Source: Pleurotus ostreatus/Saccharomyces cerevisiae fusant | Lineage: Eukaryota; Opisthokonta | Direction of reading: 5' to 3' | NCBI GenBank assembly: GCA_024196135.1 | Contig: JAMQCK010000717.1 | Span: 1 to 17,134, forward strand | DNA: 17,134 nt | Program-made: the position numbers and the translations under genes | The notes under the pieces: generated by a model | Database searches by the model: none | Told to the model about the DNA's origin: nothing | Seen by the model: the letters and a program-made list of their open reading frames with translations, nothing else | Shown here: in pieces, positions 1 to 7,406 of the stretch | Numbering within the stretch: position 1 is the first letter of the stretch | Layout of the letters: each line of letters opens with the position of its first letter

Positions 1-306
1 ATCCCGTACGGCGGGCGCCGCTGGGGCACGCCGTACGAGGTGCCGAACATCGACGACTTTGCGAAGGGCTGGGCGAGCCGGAATGGGCTCGTCGCGGATG
101 ACTTTGGCACGGCGGAGCCCTTCGCCCGTACGCAGCTGTGGGCGTGGGGCGGGGAGGGCGCGAGGGACCGCGTCGAGCGCCTGAAGGTGGATGGGCTCGA
201 GCATGTGTGGCCGAGTCTCAAGGGCTTGGACCAGCTCGGGAAGGTCGCGCCGTTCGAGTTCACGGCCAGCGCGATGGTGCCGTTCTTCGACAAGTACTCG
301 ATGTAG
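1..306 (+). CDS. Esterase / polyhydroxybutyrate-depolymerase-like alpha/beta hydrolase, 3' end
   Basis: Partial gene entering from the left edge in frame 1; 101 residues and a TAG stop are visible. The fragment opens with IPYGGRRWGTPYEVPN and later has VDGLEHVWPS. In the LpqC/PHB-depolymerase-like and CE1-related esterases, a D-x-x-x-P-Y segment carries the catalytic Asp and a G-x-x-H-x-W-P segment carries the catalytic His. By that pattern H68 of the fragment is the triad His, and the Asp lies just outside the window. These enzymes hydrolyse ester bonds (polyesters, feruloyl or acetyl esters on plant polysaccharides) and are often secreted in wood-decay fungi. Substrate and secretion cannot be judged without the N-terminus. 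No intron is seen in the visible part. The gene is convergent with the secreted-protein gene to its right. The family call rests on two motifs. Confidence 0.6.
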   Translation: MPYGGRRWGTPYEVPNIDDFAKGWASRNGLVADDFGTAEPFARTQLWAWGGEGARDRVERLKVDGLEHVWPSLKGLDQLGKVAPFEFTASAMVPFFDKYSM

Positions 307-674
307 GCCGACACATGGAGGACTCCCCGCGTTCTCATCTCGCCCGCGTCATGCGAGCATCTTCCGTTCCGTGAGACGGACATTCGATCTGGGCCGTCTC
401 ACTGTGATCTCTGCTTGGGGATTTGGATGTATTTATTGGCTGGTTCCCTTGCTTTGCTGTGTACTTACTTGCTATACCTTGGAGACTATGATCTCCTGGT
501 CTGTTGACAGGCCTTATCCCTCTCATGATGACTTCCTCCCTTATGCCATTGACTGTATGTATCTACGCAGGGCGTACTAGTAGATAGAATAGACGATGAC
601 GAGCCGTGCTCGGTCTTCACGAGTCTGATGTTGCTTTCCATCCTTCGACACCGCGATCTCGAACTTCAAAGTAT
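307..674. other. Convergent intergenic region
   Basis: About 370 bp between the stop codons of the esterase (+) and the two-module secreted protein (-). It should hold both 3' UTRs and polyadenylation sites. It is more AT-rich than the flanking exons. The open frames here have no recognisable domain. Nothing else is supported. Confidence 0.6.
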
Positions 675-2188
675 TCACTGGCCTTGTAGCGCCTTCTGCT
701 GCGCGAGGAGAGTGGTAGACGCTGCTGGGCAGCCCTTCCCGGGACCTGTAAACATGATTAGCTTCCGTTAAGCATTTGGTCCCATTAGACGTTAAGCTTC
801 AGCTTCCGTCCAAGATCGTGACTATGACATTGGATGACTTCCCGTAAGCCGCAAATTTCGGAGAAATAGCCGCAAATCTTTTGCTGCAGAGTAGACGATT
901 TGCGGAGGGGTCGCGACCCCTCCGCAAAGCGGAGAAACTGCTCTAAGACCCCTTCCAGACCCTCACTCAGTCGACAACTGGGCACCCGGAACTTGGAAAA
1001 TAAAGTTTCTCTGCAGGGGTCAAAGGCAGTGCAATATTTGCAGCTAATTCACCGAAATATGCGGCTTACGGGAAGTCACCCATTGCTTGACTTGAAGTCA
1101 CCGGAGTGCTTAAGCTGTTGCCAAGACGCCAGAAGAACACCGGCGCTTTCTGAAGGAAACAGAAGATAAATAGCACTCACCATCGAGATTCTGCAAAGTC
1201 ACCAGGGATGCCTGGATGCGAGCGATCTGATCCTCTGCTGAGTCGCCTGTAGGGAAAGCGCCGATCTTGACGTCCGGGTTGTTCACGGCGAAGCCGGCGG
1301 CCACGTTTGCGGAGAGGGACTGCAAAGGGTGGTCAATGAGAGGGCTGAGTTGGCATAGCAATCCACGAGACTCACCTGAATGAACGTATCCTTGTCCGGG
1401 GGGCACTGGCACGGAATCTTGACCGGCTTTCCATCCGCGCCTGCCACGCCATCGCAGTCGCCTGTGCCCGTTGGGTTTGTACCGGCCTGGATGCCAAAGT
1501 CGGGGACGAGGGCGGGGTCGATGTTGGCGGAGGTGCCGGCTGCTGAGGACGAGGTCGAGCCAGGTGCGGACGGCGATGCGGCAGGCGAAGAAGCAGCCGG
1601 AGCAGCGGCAGCAGGCGCCGCTGATGACCCAGCTGCAGACGATGCGGGTGCAGCACTAGCAGCACTCCCCGCCTGGATCGCCTTCTGCTGCGCTAGCAGC
1701 GTCGTGCTCGCCGCTGGGCACCCCTTCCCGGGGCCATTCAGGTTCTGCAGCGTCACGAGCGAGGCCTGGATGCGCGCGAGCTGCGACTCGGTCGAGTCGT
1801 CCTCGGGGAAGGTGACCGCGACGGAGGGGTTGTTGACGGCCTTTCCGGCGGCGACGTTGGCGTTGAGGGACTAGAGGAGGGGTGAGTGGGTGTTCGAGGG
1901 GTGGTATGGAGGCGAGAGGGAAGGTCGAGAGAAGTGGATGAGAGTAGATGGATGGGATTGGGAGCTCACCTGCAGGAAGGTGTCCTTGTCCGGCGGGCAG
2001 TCGCAAGGGATCTTGACCGGGTTACCGTCCGCGCCTGCTATTCCGTCGCAGTCTCCTGTACCCGTCGGGTTCGTCCCGGCCGTGACGCCGAAGTCGGGTA
2101 CCAATGAGGGATCAACGTCGCGGCGAACGGGGCGCGCAAGCGCGGTGCTGAGAGCCGTGACGAGCAGGGAGAGGGAGAGGAGCTTCAT
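675..2188 (-). CDS. Secreted protein with two tandem DCDG/PCxCPPD modules
   Basis: Exons (minus strand): 2188-1970, 1870-1376, 1319-1181, 745-675, giving 307 aa. All junctions are GT-AG and the phases agree (0, 0, 1). Residues 1-18 form a signal peptide (MKLLSLSLLVTALSTALA) followed by RPVRR, a possible Kex2-type site. Two copies of one module follow. Each runs DP-LVPDFG-AGTNPTGTGDCDG, KIPCxCPPDKDTF, ANVAAG-AVNNP, ARIQASLVTLQNL, GPGKGCPAASTTLLAQQ. An Ala/Ser/Pro-rich linker of roughly 45 residues (likely O-glycosylated) separates them. Each module has four Cys (GDCDG, PCxC, KGCP), enough for two disulfides. The first intron of each module falls at the same DTF(L/I)Q|SL point, so exon and intron were duplicated together. 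The last intron is 435 bp and carries a MITE. I recognise the module as a recurrent secreted protein type of agaricomycetes, but know no function for it. No catalytic motif is seen. Confidence 0.85.
828..832. repeat. Target-site duplication, left copy (CATTG)
   Basis: CATTG directly abuts the left inverted repeat and is repeated exactly at 1081-1085 after the right one. Confidence 0.7.
833..877 (+). repeat. MITE left terminal inverted repeat
   Basis: 45 bp starting GATGACTTCCCG. Its reverse complement pairs with 1036-1080 with five mismatches and no gaps. Confidence 0.85.
899..928. repeat. 30-bp perfect palindrome inside the MITE
   Basis: A perfect no-loop palindrome with half-site TTTGCGGAGGGGTCG, centred on TCGCGA at 911-916. 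One mismatch at 898/929 is followed by two more pairing bases. The outer TTTGCGG of each arm is the same heptamer that recurs in the terminal repeats. Confidence 0.95.
1036..1080 (-). repeat. MITE right terminal inverted repeat
   Basis: 45 bp, read inward from 1080 as GGTGACTTCCCG, pairing with the left arm. The inner flanks remain loosely alike for another ~20 bp, up to a shared CTCTGCAG on the inner side of both arms. Confidence 0.85.
1081..1085. repeat. Target-site duplication, right copy (CATTG)
   Basis: CATTG directly follows the right inverted repeat and matches 828-832 exactly. Confidence 0.7.
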
Positions 2189-2405
2189 TGTAATCTTGAG
2201 CTGGAGTTCAAGTGCAATGGGGGAGCAAGATATCGGTCTCAAAGGATAGGCGTGCCTGAAAAAAGAAGCGTATAGAAGCGAACGCGAGCTGAAGAACGAA
2301 AGTAATCGACAGGCCTGCCTGTGAGAAACGAAGGGTGAAGAGCAAGCGAGAGGCGGGGGGAAGAAGGAAGGGAAGGAAGTGATCGCCAAAATCAACGGAG
2401 GGGTG

Positions 2406-2412
2406 TTATATA
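2406..2412 (-). promoter_or_regulatory. TATA box of the two-module secreted protein gene
   Basis: Read on the minus strand this is TATATAA, about 220 bp upstream of the ATG at 2188. That leaves room for a start site near 2375 and a 5' leader of roughly 190 nt. A clear TATA box often marks a strongly or conditionally expressed fungal gene. Confidence 0.55.
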
Positions 2413-2996
2413 CGCGGCGTGGATTGAAGGAACCATCCACGCGCGGAGGCGCCCGTCACCGATGTCGTTTTGCGATTGGTGGGCGGTGGTGGCCTTGACG
2501 ACGTCGGGGCAGGTTACTTCCAGGGCTTCGGTACCATTCATTCATTCAATGCGTATATGGACATCTGCACACGGTGTCCGACAGTCGATATGGGAGGCAA
2601 TACTGCATACAGACTGAGGGTACTGAGAGTGAACTCGGGAATGCGGGCCAGCACAGAGATGAGGACAAGAGCAAGTTGAGGATTGCCCATTGTCGTTGGC
2701 TTCGGATCGTCCGGGCCGTACCTCTTCAGCACATCAATCAGGCTTGCAGACGTCGAAATCTATCGCTCCCATTCTATATATCCTTCCAGATACATTGATG
2801 GACAAACACCAAATACCCCACAAACAACCACGCTCTACGATAGAGCACCCAGGTATACAGACAGCAGATGCAGATGAGAAAAGAAAGATATAGAAATACT
2901 GGCCATTGCTGCTGCCATGGACAGTGCGTCCCATGTCGAGGGGCATATGAAAGCAGATATATCCCTGTCAGAGAACAGGTATGCGGCAAGCCAAGG
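2413..2996. other. Intergenic region
   Basis: Upstream region of the secreted-protein gene together with the 3' UTR of the kinase, both on the minus strand. Open frames here have no domain-like content. No RNA gene or repeat was recognised. Confidence 0.5.
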
Positions 2997-3641
2997 CTAT
3001 GAAGGAGTAGGCGTCCGTTCCGAGCGGTCCTTGCCACCAGCGAACATGCCGATGAGTTTTGAGGCGACCTTGAGGGTAGCGAGACCTGCGGAGCTTGCCA
3101 TGGTGGGTGGTGGGCCACTGGGAGTCGTTGCATCAGCATATGGACATATCACGATGAACCCGACGTAAGAATTGGTGGACTTGGCACTCACGGCACTGTC
3201 CCCTGCAGGAAGGGGTGATCTCGAATTTTGAAGGTAGGGATCCGCGCTTGCGGGTCGTAGCACAACATGGCGCTGAGCAGGCTCTTCGCATCGTCGGAGA
3301 GTACGCTGGGGAGCGCAAACTTTCCTCCTGAAGACTAGTCAATATATGCCCCAAGCAACGAGAACTCAATCCCACTCACGCTCAATCAACGCCAACGTCT
3401 CCTGCAGGTCCTTCCCCTCAAACGGCAGCCTCCCACACAGCATCACATACAACACCACCCCCGCGCTCCACACATCGACCTCCGGCCCCCGATACGGCGC
3501 CCCCTTCACAATCTCCGGCGCCGCATACGTCGGGCTCCCGCAGCTGTCCGTCAGCGTCTTGCTCCCCCCGGGCGCCATGCTCCCGCTCGGGAACTTGGCG
3601 CTGAAGCCGAAGTCGACTAGTTTGATTTGGCGCGCGTCGTC

Positions 3642-3674
<33 letters not shown>

Positions 3675-4189
3675 GCAGAGGGTGCGCGCGTGGAGGTACT
3701 CGAGGGCGGAGGTGAGCTGGGCGAGGAGGGCGCGGGCTTTGGGCTCGGGGAGGCGGCCGCGGGTGATGAGGTAGCGGAAGAGCTCGCCGCCTTCGAGGTA
3801 TTCCATGACGAGGACGAGGTGCTTGGGGGTGTCGATGCAGCCGTACCTGGAGGGGTGTGAGTGAGTGGGTGAGAAGGGGAAGGGGGAGTGAACGCACATG
3901 CGCGCGATGTGAGGGTGCTTAAGGCGGTAGGTGTTCTCCACTTCCTTCCAGACTTTGTCTTGCTGCTTCTGGTCTCGCTTCCGGATGAACTTCAGCGCGA
4001 CTTGATCCCCCGTCTCCGAGTGTACGGCCACTACGAGGGTGCATGCCTGTTAGTTCTTCACACTTGTGGCGATCGTCTGGGCCACGCACACTTCAGATGG
4101 GGATCACTCGTCGGACTTGTGAGGTCCTGTAGCACAATGTACGTCGTCCCCAGCGCTGCAGCGGGGATCTCGCCTGCATGTCCTGGCAT
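2997..4189 (-). CDS. Serine/threonine protein kinase with non-canonical glycine loop
   Basis: Exons: 4189-4090, 4030-3898, 3846-3380, 3327-3192, 3117-2997, giving 318 aa. Introns are 51-74 bp with GT-AG ends and consistent phases. Visible kinase landmarks are VALK (K47), a helix-C Glu (E63), the hinge and following GGELF, HRDIKPEN (D138), DFG (D156), CGSPTYAAPE in the activation loop and DVWSAGVVLYVMLCGRLPF. The CGSPxYAAPE and GGELF signatures place it in the CAMK/AMPK-like group. The protein is short, with only ~45 residues after the kinase domain. The segment where GxGxxG should lie (residues ~21-33, QDLTSPTSDPHLK) contains no glycine. The start is taken at 4189; an in-frame ATG at 4282 would add 31 residues. 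Basic and Ser/Thr-rich residues end the protein. The substrate is unknown. The gene is divergent from the GH16 gene. Confidence 0.88.
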
Positions 4190-5391
4190 CGTTGCGCCGC
4201 GCTGCCTTGTGCTAGTTCGTAGGGCAATTGGGGCTCGTGGTATATCGTTGCTGGTGGCGAGCCGCGTCCCTCGGCGTTTCACAAGAAAATCACAAGAAAG
4301 AATCCAAGAAACCAGCCAGAGGCGAGTCGGGTCCGAGTCAACACGCCAGAGTCCTCATGTCCGTCCGTAGCAAAGGCGTTCCGTAAATGGCAACTTGGTC
4401 GGCGGCGTGGATACGCGGATCTCCGGGCCGAAGAAGGGTTGCACGTGAAAGTCGCGTGTTGGGATTTTCGCACGGTTGGAGTTGTACTTCTTCCTCTTGC
4501 CCCATCCTCGGCGGTCTCTGGTGATCCTTTTTCAACAAAAACTACCGTTTTTGAGCTCTGGTAGTCTGTCACTGATATTTCCGAAATGCTGAAAGCTGAC
4601 CTTGATCGCTACCGCATCGGTCCGCAGAAGGTCATGTCGCGGCCCCAAAAATTCCGTTCAAAGAGGTCCCTTAGGAGCTCATCTTTCCGTTGAAGGGGTT
4701 CAGAACCTATTCTATCCCTCTTTGCGAGCAGGCGGCGATAAGCAGGGTCGTGGACGCTGAATAACGTGACCGCGAGACGGATGGTCATCGTGACCTGTCA
4801 ATCTGAGACCATCGCGTGTTCGAGTCGCGCCTTCCGCGTCTTGCACCCGACAACGATGATGTCCCTTCGTACGACCTTTCCGAATACCCATTGTGTCCTT
4901 CCCCATCCCCGAGTGAAGACCTGCCTTTATGTGCCCAAAAATGGATTTGCGCAACACCCGACGAAGCGGATCGGCATGTTCACACGCGACTGCGCAGCCG
5001 CCGTCGCTGGGAGGCGTCGCAGCTGATGTCAACCGAACTGCAGAACCCGCGCGCGAAGTGATGGCCAGTGGCGCGCGCACGCGAGGGGGCCGGCGCCGGG
5101 CGGGGAGGTATATAGCCTGCGCGCGCTGCGCCGCGAGGGTCCTTCCTCTCGCCCCCGCAGTTTTCCGCAGCCCAGCAGAACGTCGCCCAGCGCGCCATTC
5201 TCGTCATCTTCATTTACCCGACCCCGAACGCTGTGCGGCCGGCTAACTTTGGATTCTCGCTTTTTCTTCTGTCCTTTCTTCGCTACTCTCACGTCTGAAG
5301 CTCGGCTCTGAACCAAGCTTGCGAACTACCTCTGTCCTTTCGACTGTTGAATATCTTTACGATCGACTCCATCACCTCTTCGCCTGCCATA
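4190..5391. other. Divergent promoter region between kinase and GH16 gene
   Basis: A 1.2-kb region between two divergently transcribed genes. Near the kinase end is a run of CACAAGAAA-type repeats (4280-4312), which read as pyrimidine-rich in the kinase 5' region. CACGTG occurs at 4442. Near the GH16 end there is a TATA box (5109) followed by a long CT-rich tract (about 5250-5295), common in fungal leaders. The open frames here look like non-coding composition and have no domain. Confidence 0.5.
5109..5115 (+). promoter_or_regulatory. TATA box of the GH16 gene
   Basis: TATATAG in GGTATATAGCC, 283 bp upstream of the ATG at 5392, in otherwise GC-rich sequence. A CT-rich leader lies between it and the start codon. 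Confidence 0.55.
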
Positions 5392-6895
5392 ATGTCCGCG
5401 AACCTCATTGCAGCAGCTGCTGCGATCCTTCCTATGCTCGTGTCGCCCGCAGCGGCGACGAGCTACGATCTCGTGAAGGAGTATTCGGGAGAGTCGTTCT
5501 TCGACGGGTGGTCCTTCTACGGCAACTGTGCGTGCTCTGCCCCCACCATTGGACCCTCTCCTAACCTCGCCTCACAGACGACAACCTGACCAATGGCGAC
5601 GCCATGTAAGCCTCGCGCTACTTCACCCCCTCTCATCTTCTCATGCCAACGCATTTCCTAGCTTCCTTTCCGCGGATGAGAACAACGATGCGAAGCTCGC
5701 GTACGTGGACTCGTCGACGGGCCGCGCGATCATCAAGGTGGACAACACCACAAACGTACCGTACAACGAGAAGCGCAACACGATCAGGATCGCGAGCGAG
5801 GAGCGCTACGATATCGGCAGCGTCTTCGTCGCGGACTTTTACCATGTGCCGTACGGGGTGCGTCGCAACTTCCCTTCCGATCTCTCGCTCCCTCCCCAGC
5901 TCCCCGTTCTCTTCCCCCAATTAACGTCCCTTCCCATGAATTTTCTCGTCACGATGCCATCCTGACATCATCCCCCTCCAGTGCTCCGTATGGCCCGCCT
6001 GGTGGTCGCAGGCGCCCAACTGGCCCACGGGCGGCGAGATCGACACCTTCGAGGGCGTGAACATGGTGACGATGAACCAGATGGCGCTGCACACGGAGGA
6101 CGGCTGCAAGCAGGTGTCCCCGAGCCAGTCGTCGACGCTGGTGAACTCGACGGACTGCAACAAGGACGTGAACGAGAACTCGGGCTGCGTGGTGACGGAC
6201 CCGGAGACGGACTCGTATGGGGAGGCGTTTGCGAAGGCGGGCGGGGGTGTTTGGGTGACGGAGATGGCGAGTTCGGGGATTTCGTGAGTGTTTCGACTGT
6301 TTTATTGATGTTTGGGTGGGAGCGGAGGAGGGTGGGTGGATTGGGGCGAGGTGGGAGAGTGAGATGAGATGAGATTGCTAACCACAAACCCCCTCGCAGC
6401 ATCTGGTTCTACTCGCGCAGCGAGGTCCCGGACGCGATCAAGAACAACGCGTCCTCCATCGACACGTCCTCGCTCGGCACGCCGGTCGCGAACTGGCCGA
6501 CGGGCGGCTGCGACATCGACACGTTCTTCCAGGCGCAGAACCTGATCTTCGACATCACGCTCTGCGGCGACTTTGCGGGCGCGGATAACGTGTTCTCGCA
6601 GACGTGCTCGGGGAAGTGCTATGAGGTGGGTGCCGCATCTCTCGTTCTTGGCTCACGCTTTTTGCGGGATATATGCGCGTCCGAGTTCAAGTGCTAAAAC
6701 CGCCCTCAGGACTACGTCGTCGGCAACGGCTCCGTCTACGCCACCGCCTACTTCGACATCGCCGCCGTGCGCGTCTTCGGCCAGAGCGGCACCAACGTCG
6801 TCGTCGACGGCGACTCGGGCGCGGTGCCGAGCGCGAAGTGGGGTTTGGGCTCGCTCGTCGCGGCCGTGGGCTTCTTGTTTGGCGTTGCGCTTTGA
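5392..6895 (+). CDS. GH16 endo-beta-1,3(4)-glucanase, probably GPI-anchored
   Basis: Exons: 5392-5527, 5578-5605, 5662-5857, 5982-6283, 6400-6625, 6710-6895, giving 357 aa. All introns are GT-AG (50-124 bp) and the phases agree. Residues 1 to ~22 form a signal peptide. The catalytic GH16 motif is GGEIDTFEG at 137-145, with E139 as nucleophile, D141 as helper and E144 as acid/base. It sits after CSVWPAWWS, the layout of fungal laminarinases of the Phanerochaete Lam16A kind, which cut beta-1,3 bonds in beta-1,3(1,4/1,6)-glucans. Several N-glycosylation sequons occur (NLT, NTT, NST, NAS, NGS). The C-terminus is a small-residue stretch and then a ~20-residue hydrophobic tail ending at the stop (VAAVGFLFGVAL). 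This fits a GPI signal and hence a plasma-membrane or wall enzyme remodelling the fungus's own glucan. Exon 2 is only 28 nt. The family is certain; exact specificity is not. Confidence 0.92.
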
Positions 6896-7406
6896 GAGGT
6901 GCATCTGAGTTCACGATGCCTTTCGTCAAGGGGTCTGCTAGCTACTTAGCCCTGCAGTTAGCGATGTACGCTGGCTAGCCTAGTGATGTACGCTGGTCCA
7001 GCCCACGATACCGACCTCACCCTCGTAGACGACCCAACGGACAAGATGTTAATGACCTCGACGCTGCGCTCGGCCGCAGCTACCTACATACTATGTTCTG
7101 TCTAGAAGTACTTATACCTGCTCCTGCGGACAGTAATGGACCGTTTGTTACCCCTTCTGTGTCGTGATATTTTGAGCCCTTCGTCGCGATAATTCGATTG
7201 CTGAGCTTTAAAGAGGCTACCTCTGAGCGCGACTTTCCGACTAGCCCTTCTTGCGGAGGTTCTGTGGGCGACTTCGTAGGTCTTTCGCCTCATGGCATGA
7301 TGGGCAAACGAGTTCGTGGTCGTGCACACAGCCCCAGATACAGTAAAGCAAAGAACATATTACCGAATAGATGGATAACGCTCTTGTATAGTACTAATCC
7401 GACCTG
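6896..7406. other. Convergent intergenic region
   Basis: About 510 bp between the stop codons of the GH16 gene (+) and the first BTB gene (-). A 12-bp direct repeat GATGTACGCTGG lies at 6963-6974 and 6985-6996 with a 22-bp period. No gene or RNA was recognised. Confidence 0.5.
6963..6996 (+). repeat. Two-copy direct repeat GATGTACGCTGG
   Basis: Exact 12-bp copies at 6963-6974 and 6985-6996, just downstream of the GH16 stop codon. CTAGC/GCTAG motifs cluster in and before it. Confidence 0.75.

Larger units (their letters stand above)
833..1080. mobile_element. MITE (248-bp non-autonomous TIR element)
   Basis: The element is bounded by 45-bp terminal inverted repeats at 833-877 and 1036-1080 that match at 40 of 45 positions, ending GRTGACTTCCCGTAAGCCGC. 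A perfect direct repeat CATTG flanks it at 828-832 and 1081-1085, as expected of a 5-bp target-site duplication. The interior has no credible ORF, so the element depends on a transposase from elsewhere. CCGCAAA/TTTGCGG and close variants recur through it (near 850, 870, 900, 922, 1037 and 1061), a subterminal repeat pattern typical of transposase binding sites. The superfamily is unassigned: a 5-bp duplication does not by itself fit TA, TTAA, 8-bp hAT or 9-bp Mutator targets. It lies wholly inside an intron. Confidence 0.8.
746..1180 (-). other. Long last intron hosting a MITE
   Basis: The donor is G|GTGAGT at 1180 and the acceptor is TTTACAG at 746. The splice joins GAT-G to GT-CCC-GGG, restoring L-D-G-P-G-K-G-C-P, which matches module 1 of the same protein (L-N-G-P-G-K-G-C-P). 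This makes the splice very likely real. At 435 bp the intron is about eight times the typical length here; 253 bp of the excess is the MITE plus one copy of its target duplication. Module 1 has no intron at this site. Confidence 0.85.

Noticed and set aside
785..1169. Open frames on both strands across the MITE and intron (66 and 89 codons)
   Set aside because: They lie within an inverted-repeat element and an intron supported by splice-site and protein evidence. They show no domain and no transposase motif.
1380..1874. 164-codon plus-strand frame rich in Ala/Gly
   Set aside because: Antisense shadow of exon 2 of the secreted protein; its composition mirrors the Ala/Ser/Pro linker codons.
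4712..5246. Several 80-120 codon frames on both strands in the kinase-GH16 divergent region
   Set aside because: Arg/Ser/Pro-rich composition typical of GC-rich non-coding DNA, no conserved motif, and overlap with the TATA box and leader of GH16.
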